DNA of 64,000 nucleotides from an uncultured Eubacteriales bacterium (GCA_934572535.1 CAKTLJ010000007.1:1-64000), one strand, 5' to 3'; positions 24,670-33,140 are shown, counted from the first letter of the stretch. Notes: generated by a model from the letters alone, not told the origin. A program made the numbers and translations.

Positions 24670-24733
24670 GGACCGCCTGGCAAACAGGGGGCCTTGCGGG
24701 TCTTCTTTCTGCCAGGCGGCCGGACCGGACGGC

Positions 24734-24762
24734 TTTACATTTCCGCCCGGAGCGGGTATACT
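24734..24762 (+). promoter_or_regulatory. Promoter of the 24795-25208 gene
   Basis: TTTACA (24734-24739), a 17-base spacer and TATACT (24757-24762), 32 bases before the ATG. Between this and the toxin promoter, an inverted GCCTGGC/GCCAGGC pair brackets GCAAGG/CCTTGC. Confidence 0.75.
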
Positions 24763-24794
24763 GGGTGCAACAAGAATCACCGGAGGTGCCCCCT

Positions 24795-25208
24795 ATGGAA
24801 CTGTTTCGCAAAGCCGCTGTGATGCGGGCCGAGCCAGGCGACAAGGACTGGACCCGGGAGCATGGCCTCGCCCAGACCAGCGAATTCCCCTTCCCCGACA
24901 TCTACCTGCACGAGAAGGTCAGCGCCCTGTCCGCCCGGGACGCCGCGCTCCTCCCCTTCCTCCACGACTGCCTGCGCCGCTTCGTGAACCACGACTACGG
25001 CAACCTCATCTCCATGGATCAGGTGGAGAACTTCCTCAGCCGGGAGCAGCGCAAGGAGTACACCTGGATGCAGGGCATCTATCCCACGGAGACGTGGGGC
25101 TACGTCCACCTGGACATCTTCTACGACCTGGCCCTCTTCCACCTGGAGGACGCCGCCCCCAGAGCCCTCGCCCTGGCGCAGCGGGCCAAGGAGCGGGCGG
25201 CCAAGTGA
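24795..25208 (+). CDS. Hypothetical protein (137 aa)
   Basis: ATG 24795 follows GGAGGTG. The product is soluble, acidic and rich in aromatic residues (QTSEFPFPDIYLHEKVSALS, ISMDQVENFLSREQRKEYTW, TWGYVHLDIFYDLALFHLED) and mostly helical. No signal, membrane segment or metal motif is visible. It is a single-gene unit with its own promoter and a strong terminator. I do not recognise the family. Confidence 0.75.
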   Translation: MELFRKAAVMRAEPGDKDWTREHGLAQTSEFPFPDIYLHEKVSALSARDAALLPFLHDCLRRFVNHDYGNLISMDQVENFLSREQRKEYTWMQGIYPTETWGYVHLDIFYDLALFHLEDAAPRALALAQRAKERAAK

Positions 25209-25223
25209 CCCCTCGCACCATCC

Positions 25224-25262
25224 AAAAAGGAGCGTTTCCGCGCGGCGGAAACGCTCCTTTTT
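25224..25262. terminator. Bidirectional terminator
   Basis: AAAAAGGAGCGTTTCCGC pairs with GCGGAAACGCTCCTTTTT across a three-base loop. It serves the convergent genes on both sides. Confidence 0.93.
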
Positions 25263-25272
25263 CAGTTGTAGC

Positions 25273-26154
25273 TCACTCTGCCCAGTCCAGCTCGCCCTTG
25301 TCCAGGATGGCCTTGCCGCTGGCCTGCTCCACCAGGCGGAAGGCGGCCTTGCCCGGCTCCAGCTTCCAAAGGTGGAGGGCGATGGGGGTGTCGGGGTAGA
25401 GCACGCGCTTCATCGCGGCGTACATCCGGGTGAGCTTCTCCGGCTGGCCGGGGAAGAGGGCCTGGGTCGCCAGGCGGCAGGCGTAGCCGAAGGCGCACAG
25501 GTCGTGGACGAAGGGGCCGTCCAGGCCCCGGCTCCGGGCCACCGCGTCGTCCACGTGGACCAGGTTGGTGTCGCCGGTGAGGCGGTAGAGGAGGTTCTGG
25601 GCCTTCCCGATGCAGTCGGGGCAGACGAGGTCCGGGTCCCGGTCGGGGATGCGGCTCTCCCGGCGGGGCAAGGCCTCGCCGCCGTAGCCGCCCAGGGTCG
25701 GGAAGAGGGTGGTGCAGCGGTTGGTGCACAGGAGGGTCCCGCCCTCGTCAAAGACCTCCACCTGGGACCGGACGGCCATGCCGCGCCCCTCGCCCCGGTC
25801 AAACAGGCCGGTCAGCTCGTCCCGGTAGACGAAGGTCCCCTTCAGGGGCTGGATGGGCTTGTGGTAGAGAAACTCATAGTCCAGGTTCACATAGGACTTC
25901 TCCGGCCGCAGCTTCTCCTCGAGCAGCACGGGGATGGAGGTGGGCCGGGGCAGCCTGGGGGTCACGTTGACCGTCCCCCAATAGGGGGTCACGCCGAAGG
26001 TGGGGATGGCCTGCATGTCCTTCTCGTAGGTATAGCGCGGCTCGGTGCCGTCGGCCCCCACGGCCAGGGCGTAGAGGGCGTGGTCCCGCCAGGTGTAGGC
26101 CATGGTCCGCCACTCGGTGGTCAGCCCGGCCAGCTGCTCGATCTTGGTTTTCAT
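25273..26154 (-). CDS. MaoC-like double hot-dog protein (hydratase-like)
   Basis: 293 residues from ATG 26154 (AGAAAGAAGGAG upstream). The N-terminal half is a diverged hot-dog domain beginning YTWRDHALYALAVGADGTEP, a pattern seen in enoyl-CoA hydratase 2 of multifunctional enzymes. The C-terminal half has GDTNLVHVDDAVARSRGLDG then PFVHDLCAFGYACRL, matching the MaoC hydratase motif with catalytic Asp and His (D-x-N-x-x-H). It probably hydrates a 2-enoyl-CoA or related thioester. No other fatty-acid gene is nearby and the true substrate is unknown. Confidence 0.75.
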   Translation of the reverse strand: MKTKIEQLAGLTTEWRTMAYTWRDHALYALAVGADGTEPRYTYEKDMQAIPTFGVTPYWGTVNVTPRLPRPTSIPVLLEEKLRPEKSYVNLDYEFLYHKPIQPLKGTFVYRDELTGLFDRGEGRGMAVRSQVEVFDEGGTLLCTNRCTTLFPTLGGYGGEALPRRESRIPDRDPDLVCPDCIGKAQNLLYRLTGDTNLVHVDDAVARSRGLDGPFVHDLCAFGYACRLATQALFPGQPEKLTRMYAAMKRVLYPDTPIALHLWKLEPGKAAFRLVEQASGKAILDKGELDWAE

Positions 26155-26183
26155 AAAAACTCCTTCTTTCTCCGCTGCGGGGT

Positions 26184-27029
26184 TCAGGTCCGCAAAAATT
26201 CTTCCAGGGCGGCCAGGCGCTTTTCCGCCACGGCCCGGCCATGCTCATAGGCCGTCCGGATCTTTTCCGGGTCGTGCTCCACCCGGCTGATGCCCAGGGC
26301 CGCCTCCGGCCGGAGGACGAAGACCTTGCCCTGCCGCTCCCTCTCCCGGATGTAGGCGGTGAGCGCGTTGTAGCGCTCGTGCCGGTGGGCCATGACCTCG
26401 AGCAGGTGGGGGTAGGCCTTATAGACCCGCCGCGCCACGGGCAGGGCCTTGTTCCGCGCCTTCACAAAGCCCAGGGGCTGGGTGAGGACCACCACGTTTT
26501 TCTCGTACCGGGTCTCGGCGTAGCGCAGGGGGATGGAGTCGGAGATGCCCCCGTCCAGAAGCTTTAAGCCGCCGATCTGCACGATGTTGGCCGCCAGCGG
26601 CATGGAGGCCGAGGCCCGGAACCAGGCCAGGTCCTCCTCGCCGCCGTCGGGGCAGTCGTGGTAGACCGGCTGGCCGGTGGTCACGTCGGTGGCCACCACG
26701 GTGAAGGCCATGGGGTCGTTCCGGTAGGCCTGCACGTCGAAGGGGTCCAGCTCGTTGGGGATGTCCCGGTAGCAGAACTGCGCGTCGAAGAGGTCCCCCG
26801 TGCGAAAGAGGTTGCGGAAGCTGGCGTAGCGGGGGTCTCGGCAGTATTTCAAATTGTATCGAACGGTCCGCCCGATCTGCCGGGACTTGTAGTTGCAGCC
26901 AAAGACCGCCCCGGCGGACACGCCCACCAGGCCGTCGTAGGTAAGCCCGTGTTCCATCATCACATCGGTGACGCCAGCGGTGAACAGGCCCCGCATGGCC
27001 CCGCCTTCCAGTACCAACCCTCGTTTCAT
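26184..27029 (-). CDS. Patatin-like phospholipase family protein
   Basis: 281 residues from ATG 27029 (GAAAGGAGGCC upstream). The patatin serine-aspartate dyad is clear: oxyanion loop GLVLEGGAMRGLFTAGV, nucleophile GVSAGAVFG, and catalytic Asp in LLDGGISDSIPL. This is the RssA/YjjU-like bacterial class, lacking a signal peptide, so it is a cytoplasmic lipid acyl hydrolase candidate. It is 29 bases upstream of the MaoC-like gene and probably in one transcript from the promoter at 27068-27096. Confidence 0.88.
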   Translation of the reverse strand: MKRGLVLEGGAMRGLFTAGVTDVMMEHGLTYDGLVGVSAGAVFGCNYKSRQIGRTVRYNLKYCRDPRYASFRNLFRTGDLFDAQFCYRDIPNELDPFDVQAYRNDPMAFTVVATDVTTGQPVYHDCPDGGEEDLAWFRASASMPLAANIVQIGGLKLLDGGISDSIPLRYAETRYEKNVVVLTQPLGFVKARNKALPVARRVYKAYPHLLEVMAHRHERYNALTAYIRERERQGKVFVLRPEAALGISRVEHDPEKIRTAYEHGRAVAEKRLAALEEFLRT

Positions 27030-27067
27030 GGGTTTGGCCTCCTTTCGGGTGTTGCAAAATCAGTTCT

Positions 27068-27096
27068 ATCCTATCACCCTTTGCATTTTTTGTAAA
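27068..27096 (-). promoter_or_regulatory. Promoter of the patatin/MaoC-like gene pair
   Basis: On the minus strand TTTACA (27096-27091), 17 bases and TAGGAT (27073-27068), 38 bases before the patatin ATG. It lies in the divergent gap with comM. Confidence 0.65.
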
Positions 27097-27193
27097 GAAA
27101 GAGAAATTGCCGCTTTCCCCTTGTGCCGCCGGGGAATTTGTGGCATTATTGAATCTGTATGAGTATGACGTAACGCCGGAAGGAGGGGCTGCC

Positions 27194-28714
27194 ATGCTGC
27201 GCAAGATCCGTTCCCTGGGGGTCCAGGGCATCGCGGGCTACGAGGTCACCGCCGAGTGCGACCTGGCCGGGGGCCTGCCCAACTTTGACATCGTGGGGCT
27301 GGGGGACACCGCCGTGAAGGAGGCCCGGGAGCGGGTGCGCTCGGCCATCAAGAACAGCGGCTTTTCCTTCCCCGTGGGGCGGATCACCGTGAACCTGGCC
27401 CCCGCCAACCTGCGCAAGTCCGGCACGGTCTACGACCTGCCCATCCTGGTGGGCATCCTCTCCGCCGGGGACCAGATCCCCTGGTCGGACCCGGACTGCG
27501 CCTTCGTGGGGGAGCTTTCCCTCTCCGGCACCCTGCGGCCGGTGGTGGGGATGCTGCCCATGGCCCTGGCCGCCCGGGCGGCGGGCGTGCGGCGGCTGTA
27601 CGTCCCGGCGGACAGCGCCCCGGAGGCCACGCTGGCCGAGGGCCTGCTCGTCTACCCGGTGGAGACCGTCCGCCAGCTGGCCGACCACCTGACGGGGGCC
27701 GATCCCATCCAGCCCGCCCAGCCCTGGTCGGGCTCCCCGGCCGACCTGCCCCTGCCGGACTTTTCCGACGTGCGGGGGCAGGAGCAGGTGAAGCGGGTCC
27801 TGGAGATCGCCGCCGCCGGGGGGCACAACGCCGCCATGATCGGCCCGCCCGGCTCCGGCAAGAGTATGCTGGCCCGGCGGCTGCCCTCCATCCTGCCGCC
27901 CATGTCCCGGCGGGAGGCCTTGGAGGCCACCCAGGTCCACTCCGTGCTGGGGCTGACCAGCAAGGAGCAGCCCCTCCTGCTCAGCCGCCCCTTCCGCGCC
28001 CCCCACCACTCCATCTCGGCGGTGGGCATGGCGGGCGGCGGCAGCCCCTTCCCCAAGCCGGGGGAGATCTCCCTGGCCCACCACGGGGTCCTCTTCCTGG
28101 ACGAGCTGCCCGAGTTCCACAAGGACGTGCTGGAGGTCCTCCGCCAGCCCATGGAGGAGGGGGCCATCACCCTGGTCCGGGCCGCCGCCTCGGAGACCTA
28201 CCCCAGCGACTTCATGCTGGTCTGCGCCATGAACCCCTGCAAGTGCGGGTGGTACGGCCACCCCTCGGAGCGCTGCCGCTGCAGCCCCGCCGAGGTGCAG
28301 CGCTACCTGGGCAAGCTCTCCGGCCCCCTGCTGGACCGCATCGACCTCTACGCCGAGGTCCCGGCCCTGGAGTTTGAAAACCTCTCCGACCGCAGCCCCG
28401 GGGAGTCCTCCGCCGCCATCCGGGCGCGGGTGGTCCGGGCGCGGGAGCGCCAAAGCCAGCGCTACGGACCCGACGGCCCGGCCTGCAACGCCGCCATGGG
28501 CCAGGAGGAGCTGGGCAAATACTGCGGCCTGGACCCGGCCGGGAAGGCCATCATGAAGGGGGCCTACGACCACATGGGCCTCACCGCCCGCAGCTACGAC
28601 CGCATTTTGCGGGTGGCCCGGACCATCGCCGACCTGGACGGCGAGGCCAACATCGCCCCCCACCACCTGGCCGAAGCCATCCAGTACCGCGAGTCGGAGT
28701 ATTTCCAGAGGTGA
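27194..28714 (+). CDS. comM: YifB/ComM-family Mg-chelatase-like AAA+ ATPase
   Basis: 506 residues from ATG 27194 (GGAAGGAGGGG upstream). The N-terminal domain (RSLGVQGIAGYEVTAECDLA, DIVGLGDTAVKEARERVRSA) has the Lon-protease-like fold of this family. The AAA+ core has Walker A MIGPPGSGKSMLARRLP, Walker B GVLFLDELPEF, and a sensor region. A zinc-binding cluster CAMNPCKCGWYGHPSERCRC is followed by the C-terminal helical lid. In other bacteria ComM is a helicase that helps branch migration in natural transformation. Whether this organism is competent cannot be told from here. Confidence 0.93.
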   Translation: MLRKIRSLGVQGIAGYEVTAECDLAGGLPNFDIVGLGDTAVKEARERVRSAIKNSGFSFPVGRITVNLAPANLRKSGTVYDLPILVGILSAGDQIPWSDPDCAFVGELSLSGTLRPVVGMLPMALAARAAGVRRLYVPADSAPEATLAEGLLVYPVETVRQLADHLTGADPIQPAQPWSGSPADLPLPDFSDVRGQEQVKRVLEIAAAGGHNAAMIGPPGSGKSMLARRLPSILPPMSRREALEATQVHSVLGLTSKEQPLLLSRPFRAPHHSISAVGMAGGGSPFPKPGEISLAHHGVLFLDELPEFHKDVLEVLRQPMEEGAITLVRAAASETYPSDFMLVCAMNPCKCGWYGHPSERCRCSPAEVQRYLGKLSGPLLDRIDLYAEVPALEFENLSDRSPGESSAAIRARVVRARERQSQRYGPDGPACNAAMGQEELGKYCGLDPAGKAIMKGAYDHMGLTARSYDRILRVARTIADLDGEANIAPHHLAEAIQYRESEYFQR

Positions 28715-28719
28715 CGACT

Positions 28720-29103
28720 ATGGATCATAAGCACAATCCTGCTCTGACCCCGTATGCAAAAGAGCTGCGGAAACATATGACCAAGGAAGAGCGTCGCTTA
28801 TGGTATTCCTTCCTCCGGGGGTATTCTCCGCGCTTTTTGCGGCAGAAGGTCATAGAGCACTATATTGCGGACTTCTACTGTCATGCCGCCGCCCTGGTCA
28901 TTGAACTGGACGGCTCTCAGCACTATGAACCCCTTGGAGCGATGAAAGACGCGATCCGAACCGAGAGGATCGAAACCAGAGGACTCACCGTTCTGCGGAT
29001 CCCCAACAATGCCGTAAATCAGAATTTCCAGGGCGTGTGCAACTATATCGATCAGGCTGTCCAAGAATCCCTCCACCGCCTGCGGCGGTCCCCCTCCCTT
29101 TGA
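28720..29103 (+). CDS. DUF559 / Vsr-like endonuclease-fold protein
   Basis: 127 residues from ATG 28720, five bases after the comM stop; a GTG at 28711 is an alternative. The PD-(D/E)XK-like core of DUF559 is visible: EERRLWYSFLRGYSPRFLRQ, KVIEHYIADFYCHAAALVIE, LDGSQHYE, then LRIPNNAV. Base composition is much A+T-richer than comM, suggesting acquisition. The last dozen codons (LHRLRRSPSL and the TGA) lie inside the intergenic repeat at 29062-29200, so the repeat supplies the C-terminus. The cellular role of DUF559 proteins is not established. Confidence 0.8.
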   Translation: MDHKHNPALTPYAKELRKHMTKEERRLWYSFLRGYSPRFLRQKVIEHYIADFYCHAAALVIELDGSQHYEPLGAMKDAIRTERIETRGLTVLRIPNNAVNQNFQGVCNYIDQAVQESLHRLRRSPSL

Positions 29104-29200
29104 CAAGGGAGGCTTTGAGGATCGCAGTACCCTCGCCCCCCTTGTCAAAGGGGGGAGGGCCACGAAGTGGCGGGGGGATTCCCGGCCTCCCGCACCCCTG
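29062..29200. repeat. Intergenic palindromic repeat, family A (complete copy)
   Basis: It begins with AATCCCTCCACCGCC, then GGCGGTCCCCCTCCCTTTGA, AAGGGAGG, a spacer, then CCCCCCTTGTCAAAGGGGGG, CCACGAAGTGG and GGGGGGATTCC. The halves are imperfect inverted copies. A second copy with the same modules is at 51948-52098 and a core at 5068-5095. The 5' end overlaps the DUF559 coding region. Confidence 0.75.
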
Positions 29201-29237
29201 CCATAAGAAAATCAACCACGAAAGGAAACCACATCCT

Positions 29238-30452
29238 ATGGGTAAGTATTACAACAAGCACAAGGACCTCACCCCGCCTGTGGGGGATGAGATCTTCCTG
29301 TTAAAGATGGGCGAGATGGTCCTGAAGGGCCTCAACCGCCGGTCCTTTGAGGAGCGCCTCATGGGCAACGCCCGCCGCCGCCTCCAGCGGTTCGGCAAGT
29401 TCCGCATCTACTCCCGCCAGTCCATCACCTATGTGGAGCCGCAGAGCCTGGACTGCGACCTGGACGGGGCCTTCGACTCCCTGTCCAAGCTCTTCGGCGT
29501 GGTGGGCCTCTCCCGGGCCAAGGCCTGCGAGAAGACCCCCGAGGCCATCCTGGAGACCGCCAAGACCTACCTCTGCGACGACCTCATGCAGGCCAGCACC
29601 TTCAAGGTCGAGTCCAAGCGCTCCGACAAGTCCTTCCCCCTCTCCTCCATCCAGCTCTCCCAGTATGTGGGCGGCGAGCTGGACGACGCCTTCCCCCACC
29701 TGCGCGCCGACATGCACACCCCCGACGTGGTGGTCCACGTGGAGGTCCGGGACTTCGCAGCCTATGTCCACGCCAACCCCGTCCTGGGGGCCGGGGGCCT
29801 GCCCGTGGGCGTGGGCGGCAAGGCCGTCTCCCTGCTCTCCGGCGGCATCGACAGCCCCGTGGCCTCCTGGATGATGGCCAAGCGGGGCCTGGCCCTGGAG
29901 ATGGTCCACTTCTTCAGCTACCCCTACACCTCCCCCGAGGCCAAGGAGAAGGTCCTGGAGCTGGCCCGCCTCATCACCCCCTGGTGCGGCCGCCTCACCG
30001 TCCACGTGGTCCCCTTCACCGAGATCCAGGAAGAACTGCGCCGCGCCTGCCCCGAGGACCTCTTCACCCTGCTCATGCGCCGGTTCATGATGCGCATCTC
30101 CGAGCAGGTGGCCCACCGCATCGGCGCCCACGCCCTGGTCACCGGCGAGTCCCTGGGCCAGGTGGCCAGCCAGACCATGGAGGCCATGGCCGTCACCAAC
30201 GCCGTCTGCACCCTGCCCGTCTTCCGGCCCGTGGTGGGCATGGACAAGGAGGAGATCATCCGCATCGCCCGCAGGATCGGCACCTTCGAGACCTCCATCC
30301 TGCCCTATGAGGACTGCTGCACCGTCTTCACCCCCCGCCATCCCAAGACCCGCCCCTCCCTGGAGGAGCTGCTGGCGGCCGAGGCCTGCCTGGACATCGA
30401 CGGCCTCATCCAGCGCGCCGTGGACGGCATCGAGCGCGTCACCGTGGGCTGA
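29238..30452 (+). CDS. thiI: tRNA 4-thiouridine synthetase / thiamine thiazole sulfur transferase
   Basis: Transfers sulfur to uridine 8 of tRNA after adenylation, and can feed thiazole synthesis. ATG 29238 follows AAAGGAAACC, giving 404 residues. The order is an N-terminal ferredoxin-like domain (LLKMGEMVLKGLNRRSFEER), a THUMP domain (residues about 65-165) and the PP-loop ATPase domain with LLSGGIDSPVASWMMAKRG. It lacks the C-terminal rhodanese domain of the E. coli protein, as is usual in Firmicutes, so sulfur comes from a separate cysteine desulfurase that is not in this window. Confidence 0.94.
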   Translation: MGKYYNKHKDLTPPVGDEIFLLKMGEMVLKGLNRRSFEERLMGNARRRLQRFGKFRIYSRQSITYVEPQSLDCDLDGAFDSLSKLFGVVGLSRAKACEKTPEAILETAKTYLCDDLMQASTFKVESKRSDKSFPLSSIQLSQYVGGELDDAFPHLRADMHTPDVVVHVEVRDFAAYVHANPVLGAGGLPVGVGGKAVSLLSGGIDSPVASWMMAKRGLALEMVHFFSYPYTSPEAKEKVLELARLITPWCGRLTVHVVPFTEIQEELRRACPEDLFTLLMRRFMMRISEQVAHRIGAHALVTGESLGQVASQTMEAMAVTNAVCTLPVFRPVVGMDKEEIIRIARRIGTFETSILPYEDCCTVFTPRHPKTRPSLEELLAAEACLDIDGLIQRAVDGIERVTVG

Positions 30453-30494
30453 CCCGCCGCCCCGCTATCATCGTGAAAAGGACGGAACCGCACC

Positions 30495-31742
30495 ATGAGC
30501 CATACCGCTGAACTCATCGCCATCGGCACCGAGCTGCTGCTGGGAAACATTGCCAACACCGACGCCCAGATGATCTCCGAGGGACTCTCGGCGCTGGGCA
30601 TCAACGTCTACTACCACACGGTGGTGGGCGACAACCCCGACCGGGTCCGCCAGGCGGTGGAGATCGCCCGCGGCCGGGCGGACACCATCATCACCACCGG
30701 GGGCCTCGGCCCCACCTGCGACGACCTGACCAAGGTCGCCCTGGCCGAAGCCTTTGGCAAGAAGCTGGTCTACCACGAGCCGTCCGCCCAGCGCATCCGC
30801 GACCGCTTCGCCGCCATGGAGCGCCCCGTCACCGAGAACAACTTCCAGCAGGCCATGGTCCCCGAGGGCTGCACCGTTCTGGACAACGACTGGGGCACCG
30901 CCCCGGGCGTGGCCTTCGAGGCCGACGGCGTCCACGTCGTCCTCCTGCCCGGCCCGCCCAGGGAGTGCGAGATGATGTTCCGCCACCGGGCGGTCCCCTA
31001 CCTCAAGTCCCTGTCCGACGGGGTCATCGCCTCCCGGACCGTGAAGACCTTCGGCATCGGCGAGTCCGCCGCCGAGGCCCTCCTGCGGGACCTCATGAAC
31101 GCCCTGCACAACCCCACCCTGGCCCCCTATGCCAAGCCCACGGGGACCGAGCTGCGCATCACCGCCCACGCCGCCTCCGAGGAGGAGGCCTACGCCCTCA
31201 TCGCCCCGGTGGAGGCGCAGGTGAAGGCGATCTTGGGCGACCACGTGATCGGGGTCAACGTGGGCTCCATCCAGGAGGTCTGCCTGGACCTGCTCAAAGC
31301 GCGGGGCCTCACCCTGGGCACCGCCGAGTCCTGCACCGGCGGGCTCATCGCCAAGCTCATCACCGACCTGCCCGGCGCGTCCGCCGTGCTCAAGGGCGGC
31401 ATCGTCAGCTACACGGACGCGGTGAAGGAGACCGTCCTGGGGGTCCCCCGGGCCACGCTGGCGGAATACGGGGCCGTTTCCCCCCAGGTGGCCGAGGCCA
31501 TGGCCCGCGGGGCCAAGCGCCTGCTCGGCTGCGACTTCGCCCTCTCCGCCACTGGGGTGGCCGGGCCGGACCGCGACGACCGGGGCAACCCGGTGGGGCT
31601 GGTCTACCTGGCCCTGGCCTACGGGGACGACTGCATCGTGCGGGAGTTCCACGCGGGCAAGGGAAGCCGGGACCGGGTCCGCCGCCTGGCCGCCGGGACC
31701 GCCCTGGACATGCTCCGCCGCCACCTCACCGGGGCGCACTGA
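30495..31742 (+). CDS. cinA: CinA-family protein (competence/damage-inducible; NMN amidase domain)
   Basis: 415 residues from ATG 30495 (AAAAGGACGG upstream). Residues 1-170 form the MoaB-like molybdopterin-binding domain (LIAIGTELLLGNIANTDAQM, TTGGLGPTCDDLT, LLPGPPRECEMMF) that in related proteins is an ADP-ribose pyrophosphatase. Residues about 255-415 form the CinA C-terminal domain (LGTAESCTGGLIAKLITDLP, ALSATGVAGPDRD) that deamidates NMN in pyridine nucleotide salvage. It follows thiI by 42 bases, probably the same transcript, and ends at a strong terminator. Confidence 0.93.
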   Translation: MSHTAELIAIGTELLLGNIANTDAQMISEGLSALGINVYYHTVVGDNPDRVRQAVEIARGRADTIITTGGLGPTCDDLTKVALAEAFGKKLVYHEPSAQRIRDRFAAMERPVTENNFQQAMVPEGCTVLDNDWGTAPGVAFEADGVHVVLLPGPPRECEMMFRHRAVPYLKSLSDGVIASRTVKTFGIGESAAEALLRDLMNALHNPTLAPYAKPTGTELRITAHAASEEEAYALIAPVEAQVKAILGDHVIGVNVGSIQEVCLDLLKARGLTLGTAESCTGGLIAKLITDLPGASAVLKGGIVSYTDAVKETVLGVPRATLAEYGAVSPQVAEAMARGAKRLLGCDFALSATGVAGPDRDDRGNPVGLVYLALAYGDDCIVREFHAGKGSRDRVRRLAAGTALDMLRRHLTGAH

Positions 31743-31749
31743 ACCAACA

Positions 31750-31797
31750 AAAAAGGAGCCGACGCAGAGGGTATCCTCTGCGTCGGCTCCCTTTTTT
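31750..31797. terminator. Bidirectional terminator after cinA
   Basis: AAAAAAGGAGCCGACGCAGAGG pairs with CCTCTGCGTCGGCTCCTTTTTT-type sequence (31776-31797). It shares the GCAGA-GGTAT-TCTGC top with the terminator at 33057-33106, as if the two were related. Confidence 0.9.
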
Positions 31798-31803
31798 AAC
31801 GGC

Positions 31804-31920
31804 TCAGGTCATCTTCTCCTGCTTGACCTTCTTGTCGATGATGTGCTGGGGACCGCCCCGGCCGAGAACCCAGGACTGACCGTCCACCTGCTTCACATCT
31901 ACGGACAGGACCACGCGCTT
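31804..31920 (-). pseudogene. Decayed, internally deleted copy of the hisF-hisIE 3' region
   Basis: The minus strand reads VVLSVDVKQVDGQ...RGG, which matches HisF (VVLSVDVKRVDGQ...RGG). It runs on to QHIID, found in the middle of HisI, then directly to [11 protein letters not shown] and a stop, identical to the HisE C-terminus. The last 34 bases before the stop are identical to 33141-33175. So it is a remnant of a second hisF-hisIE copy, joined at short homologies. It faces the cinA terminator. It cannot encode a working enzyme. Confidence 0.75.
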
Positions 31921-31944
31921 TCTGGAAATAATGTCTTGTTTTTG

Positions 31945-31972
31945 TTGACTTTTGATTTGTTTATTGTATAAT
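31945..31972 (+). promoter_or_regulatory. Promoter of the A+T-rich island genes
   Basis: TTGACT (31945-31950), 16 bases and TATAAT (31967-31972), followed by AGAGAGGAGG. The surroundings change abruptly to A+T-rich DNA. Confidence 0.75.
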
Positions 31973-32043
31973 ATAAACAACAGAGAGGAGGTAAAACAAA
32001 CCGTTCATTCCGCTGACAAAATTTCGAAGTGGGAGGGATATTT

Positions 32044-32274
32044 TTGGAGAACATTTTATTATCCATCAAATTAATACTTTTAGGTATTGCCTTTATCCTG
32101 TGCGCCATAGCTCTCACACCTATAGCACCAACATTGGCTTTGGCTATTCTGATTGTCGGTATGTTTTTCTCTATTTATGGATTTTTTCAGGCGCCTGCCA
32201 ATGACAAGAAGCAAAAAACAACACGAATTCAGATGAATGCTAAGAGGGCAAGTCGATTTGACTTCTATCGCTGA
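32044..32274 (+). CDS. Small two-segment membrane protein (76 aa)
   Basis: I use TTG 32044, six bases after GGGAGGG; a GTG at 32029 would add five residues. Two hydrophobic helices (LLSIKLILLGIAFILCAIAL and LALAILIVGMFFSIYGFFQA) precede a basic, polar C-terminus (NDKKQKTTRIQMNAKRASR). It should sit in the cytoplasmic membrane. Its end overlaps the next gene in another frame by 38 bases. Strong A+T bias suggests horizontal origin. Function is unknown. Confidence 0.6.
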   Translation: MENILLSIKLILLGIAFILCAIALTPIAPTLALAILIVGMFFSIYGFFQAPANDKKQKTTRIQMNAKRASRFDFYR

Positions 32275-33022
32275 TGATCTCTACATCGAAAATGGAAACG
32301 TAAAGATTCGTGGAGTTACCTCTCAATCCGCCAACTTTTTAAAGTCTGAGTTATCACATAGCCCTAATCTGAACAAGATTTTGTCACAAATGATTAGCGA
32401 GGGATTGACTCCTGATGGCATTGCCTATACTATTGTTGAACTAAAAGAGGTCACTGACGCAGACGGATTTTCTCATCTCGAACCCATGACCGTAGGTGAT
32501 GTTCAACTTCTCGGATCTGGCGGTAAGGTAAGCAAAGGAAATTTAAGGCTATATGTAGCAGCTGCTAGAACAGGGAAGGCAAACGAATTTAGATCTGTAA
32601 CAACTGCTGAATGGACGACTGACTTTCAACTTTCTGCGTCAAATCGTCCCGCTGACGGAGATGATTTGATGACCATTACAGCACCCAAGAATTTTCAGTA
32701 CGCTACTTCGTATTTTACTTCTCAAACATCGGGATTTTATGAGTCGATTCCCAGTAGCAATTACCGCTTGGCCGACATCAAATACTCTTCCGCAGTATTT
32801 GCATTCAAAGAATTTGTTAGCGGCCAGTACTCACTGAAAAGCGCAGGTGCTTGGCTAGTCTCTACAGGGTCTCTTACTTCTAATAACAATCTGTTTATTG
32901 GAAAATACTGTCACACCTGGACGACCGCCGTTCCCTCCTTTACAATTGCTTCTGGGGGGGTATCCTTTAGCGCGGGGCAGAATAGTTGGAATATAGCTTG
33001 TAATTATCATCTCCCTGTATAA
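32237..33022 (+). CDS. Island protein of unknown function (261 aa)
   Basis: ATG 32237 opens the frame, overlapping the membrane-protein gene. TTG 32258 behind AAGAGGG is an alternative start. No signal peptide or membrane segment is seen. The sequence is rich in Ser, Thr, Asn and Gly with a beta-rich appearance (LRLYVAAARTGKANEFRS, MTITAPKNFQYATSYFTSQT, VPSFTIASGGVSFSAGQNSW). A weak likeness to the secreted protein at 753-1871 (EW-TTD, then T-I-AP) hints at one family. With its neighbour it forms a two-gene, A+T-rich cassette. I assign no function. Confidence 0.65.
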   Translation: MLRGQVDLTSIADDLYIENGNVKIRGVTSQSANFLKSELSHSPNLNKILSQMISEGLTPDGIAYTIVELKEVTDADGFSHLEPMTVGDVQLLGSGGKVSKGNLRLYVAAARTGKANEFRSVTTAEWTTDFQLSASNRPADGDDLMTITAPKNFQYATSYFTSQTSGFYESIPSSNYRLADIKYSSAVFAFKEFVSGQYSLKSAGAWLVSTGSLTSNNNLFIGKYCHTWTTAVPSFTIASGGVSFSAGQNSWNIACNYHLPV

Positions 33023-33056
33023 TTATATCAATGCATCCATTGTAGCATACGCCCAT

Positions 33057-33106
33057 AAAAAGGACCCGGTTGCAGAAGGTATGCCTTCTGCAACCGGGTC
33101 CTTTTT
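33057..33106. terminator. Terminator between the island and the his operon
   Basis: AAAAAGGACCCGGTTGCAGAAGG pairs with CCTTCTGCAACCGGGTCCTTTTTT (five-base top). It works for the his operon on the minus strand and for the island genes on the plus strand. Confidence 0.92.
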
Positions 33107-33140
33107 TCACGTTAGGAAACCCGGCGGCCCCCAAGCGACC

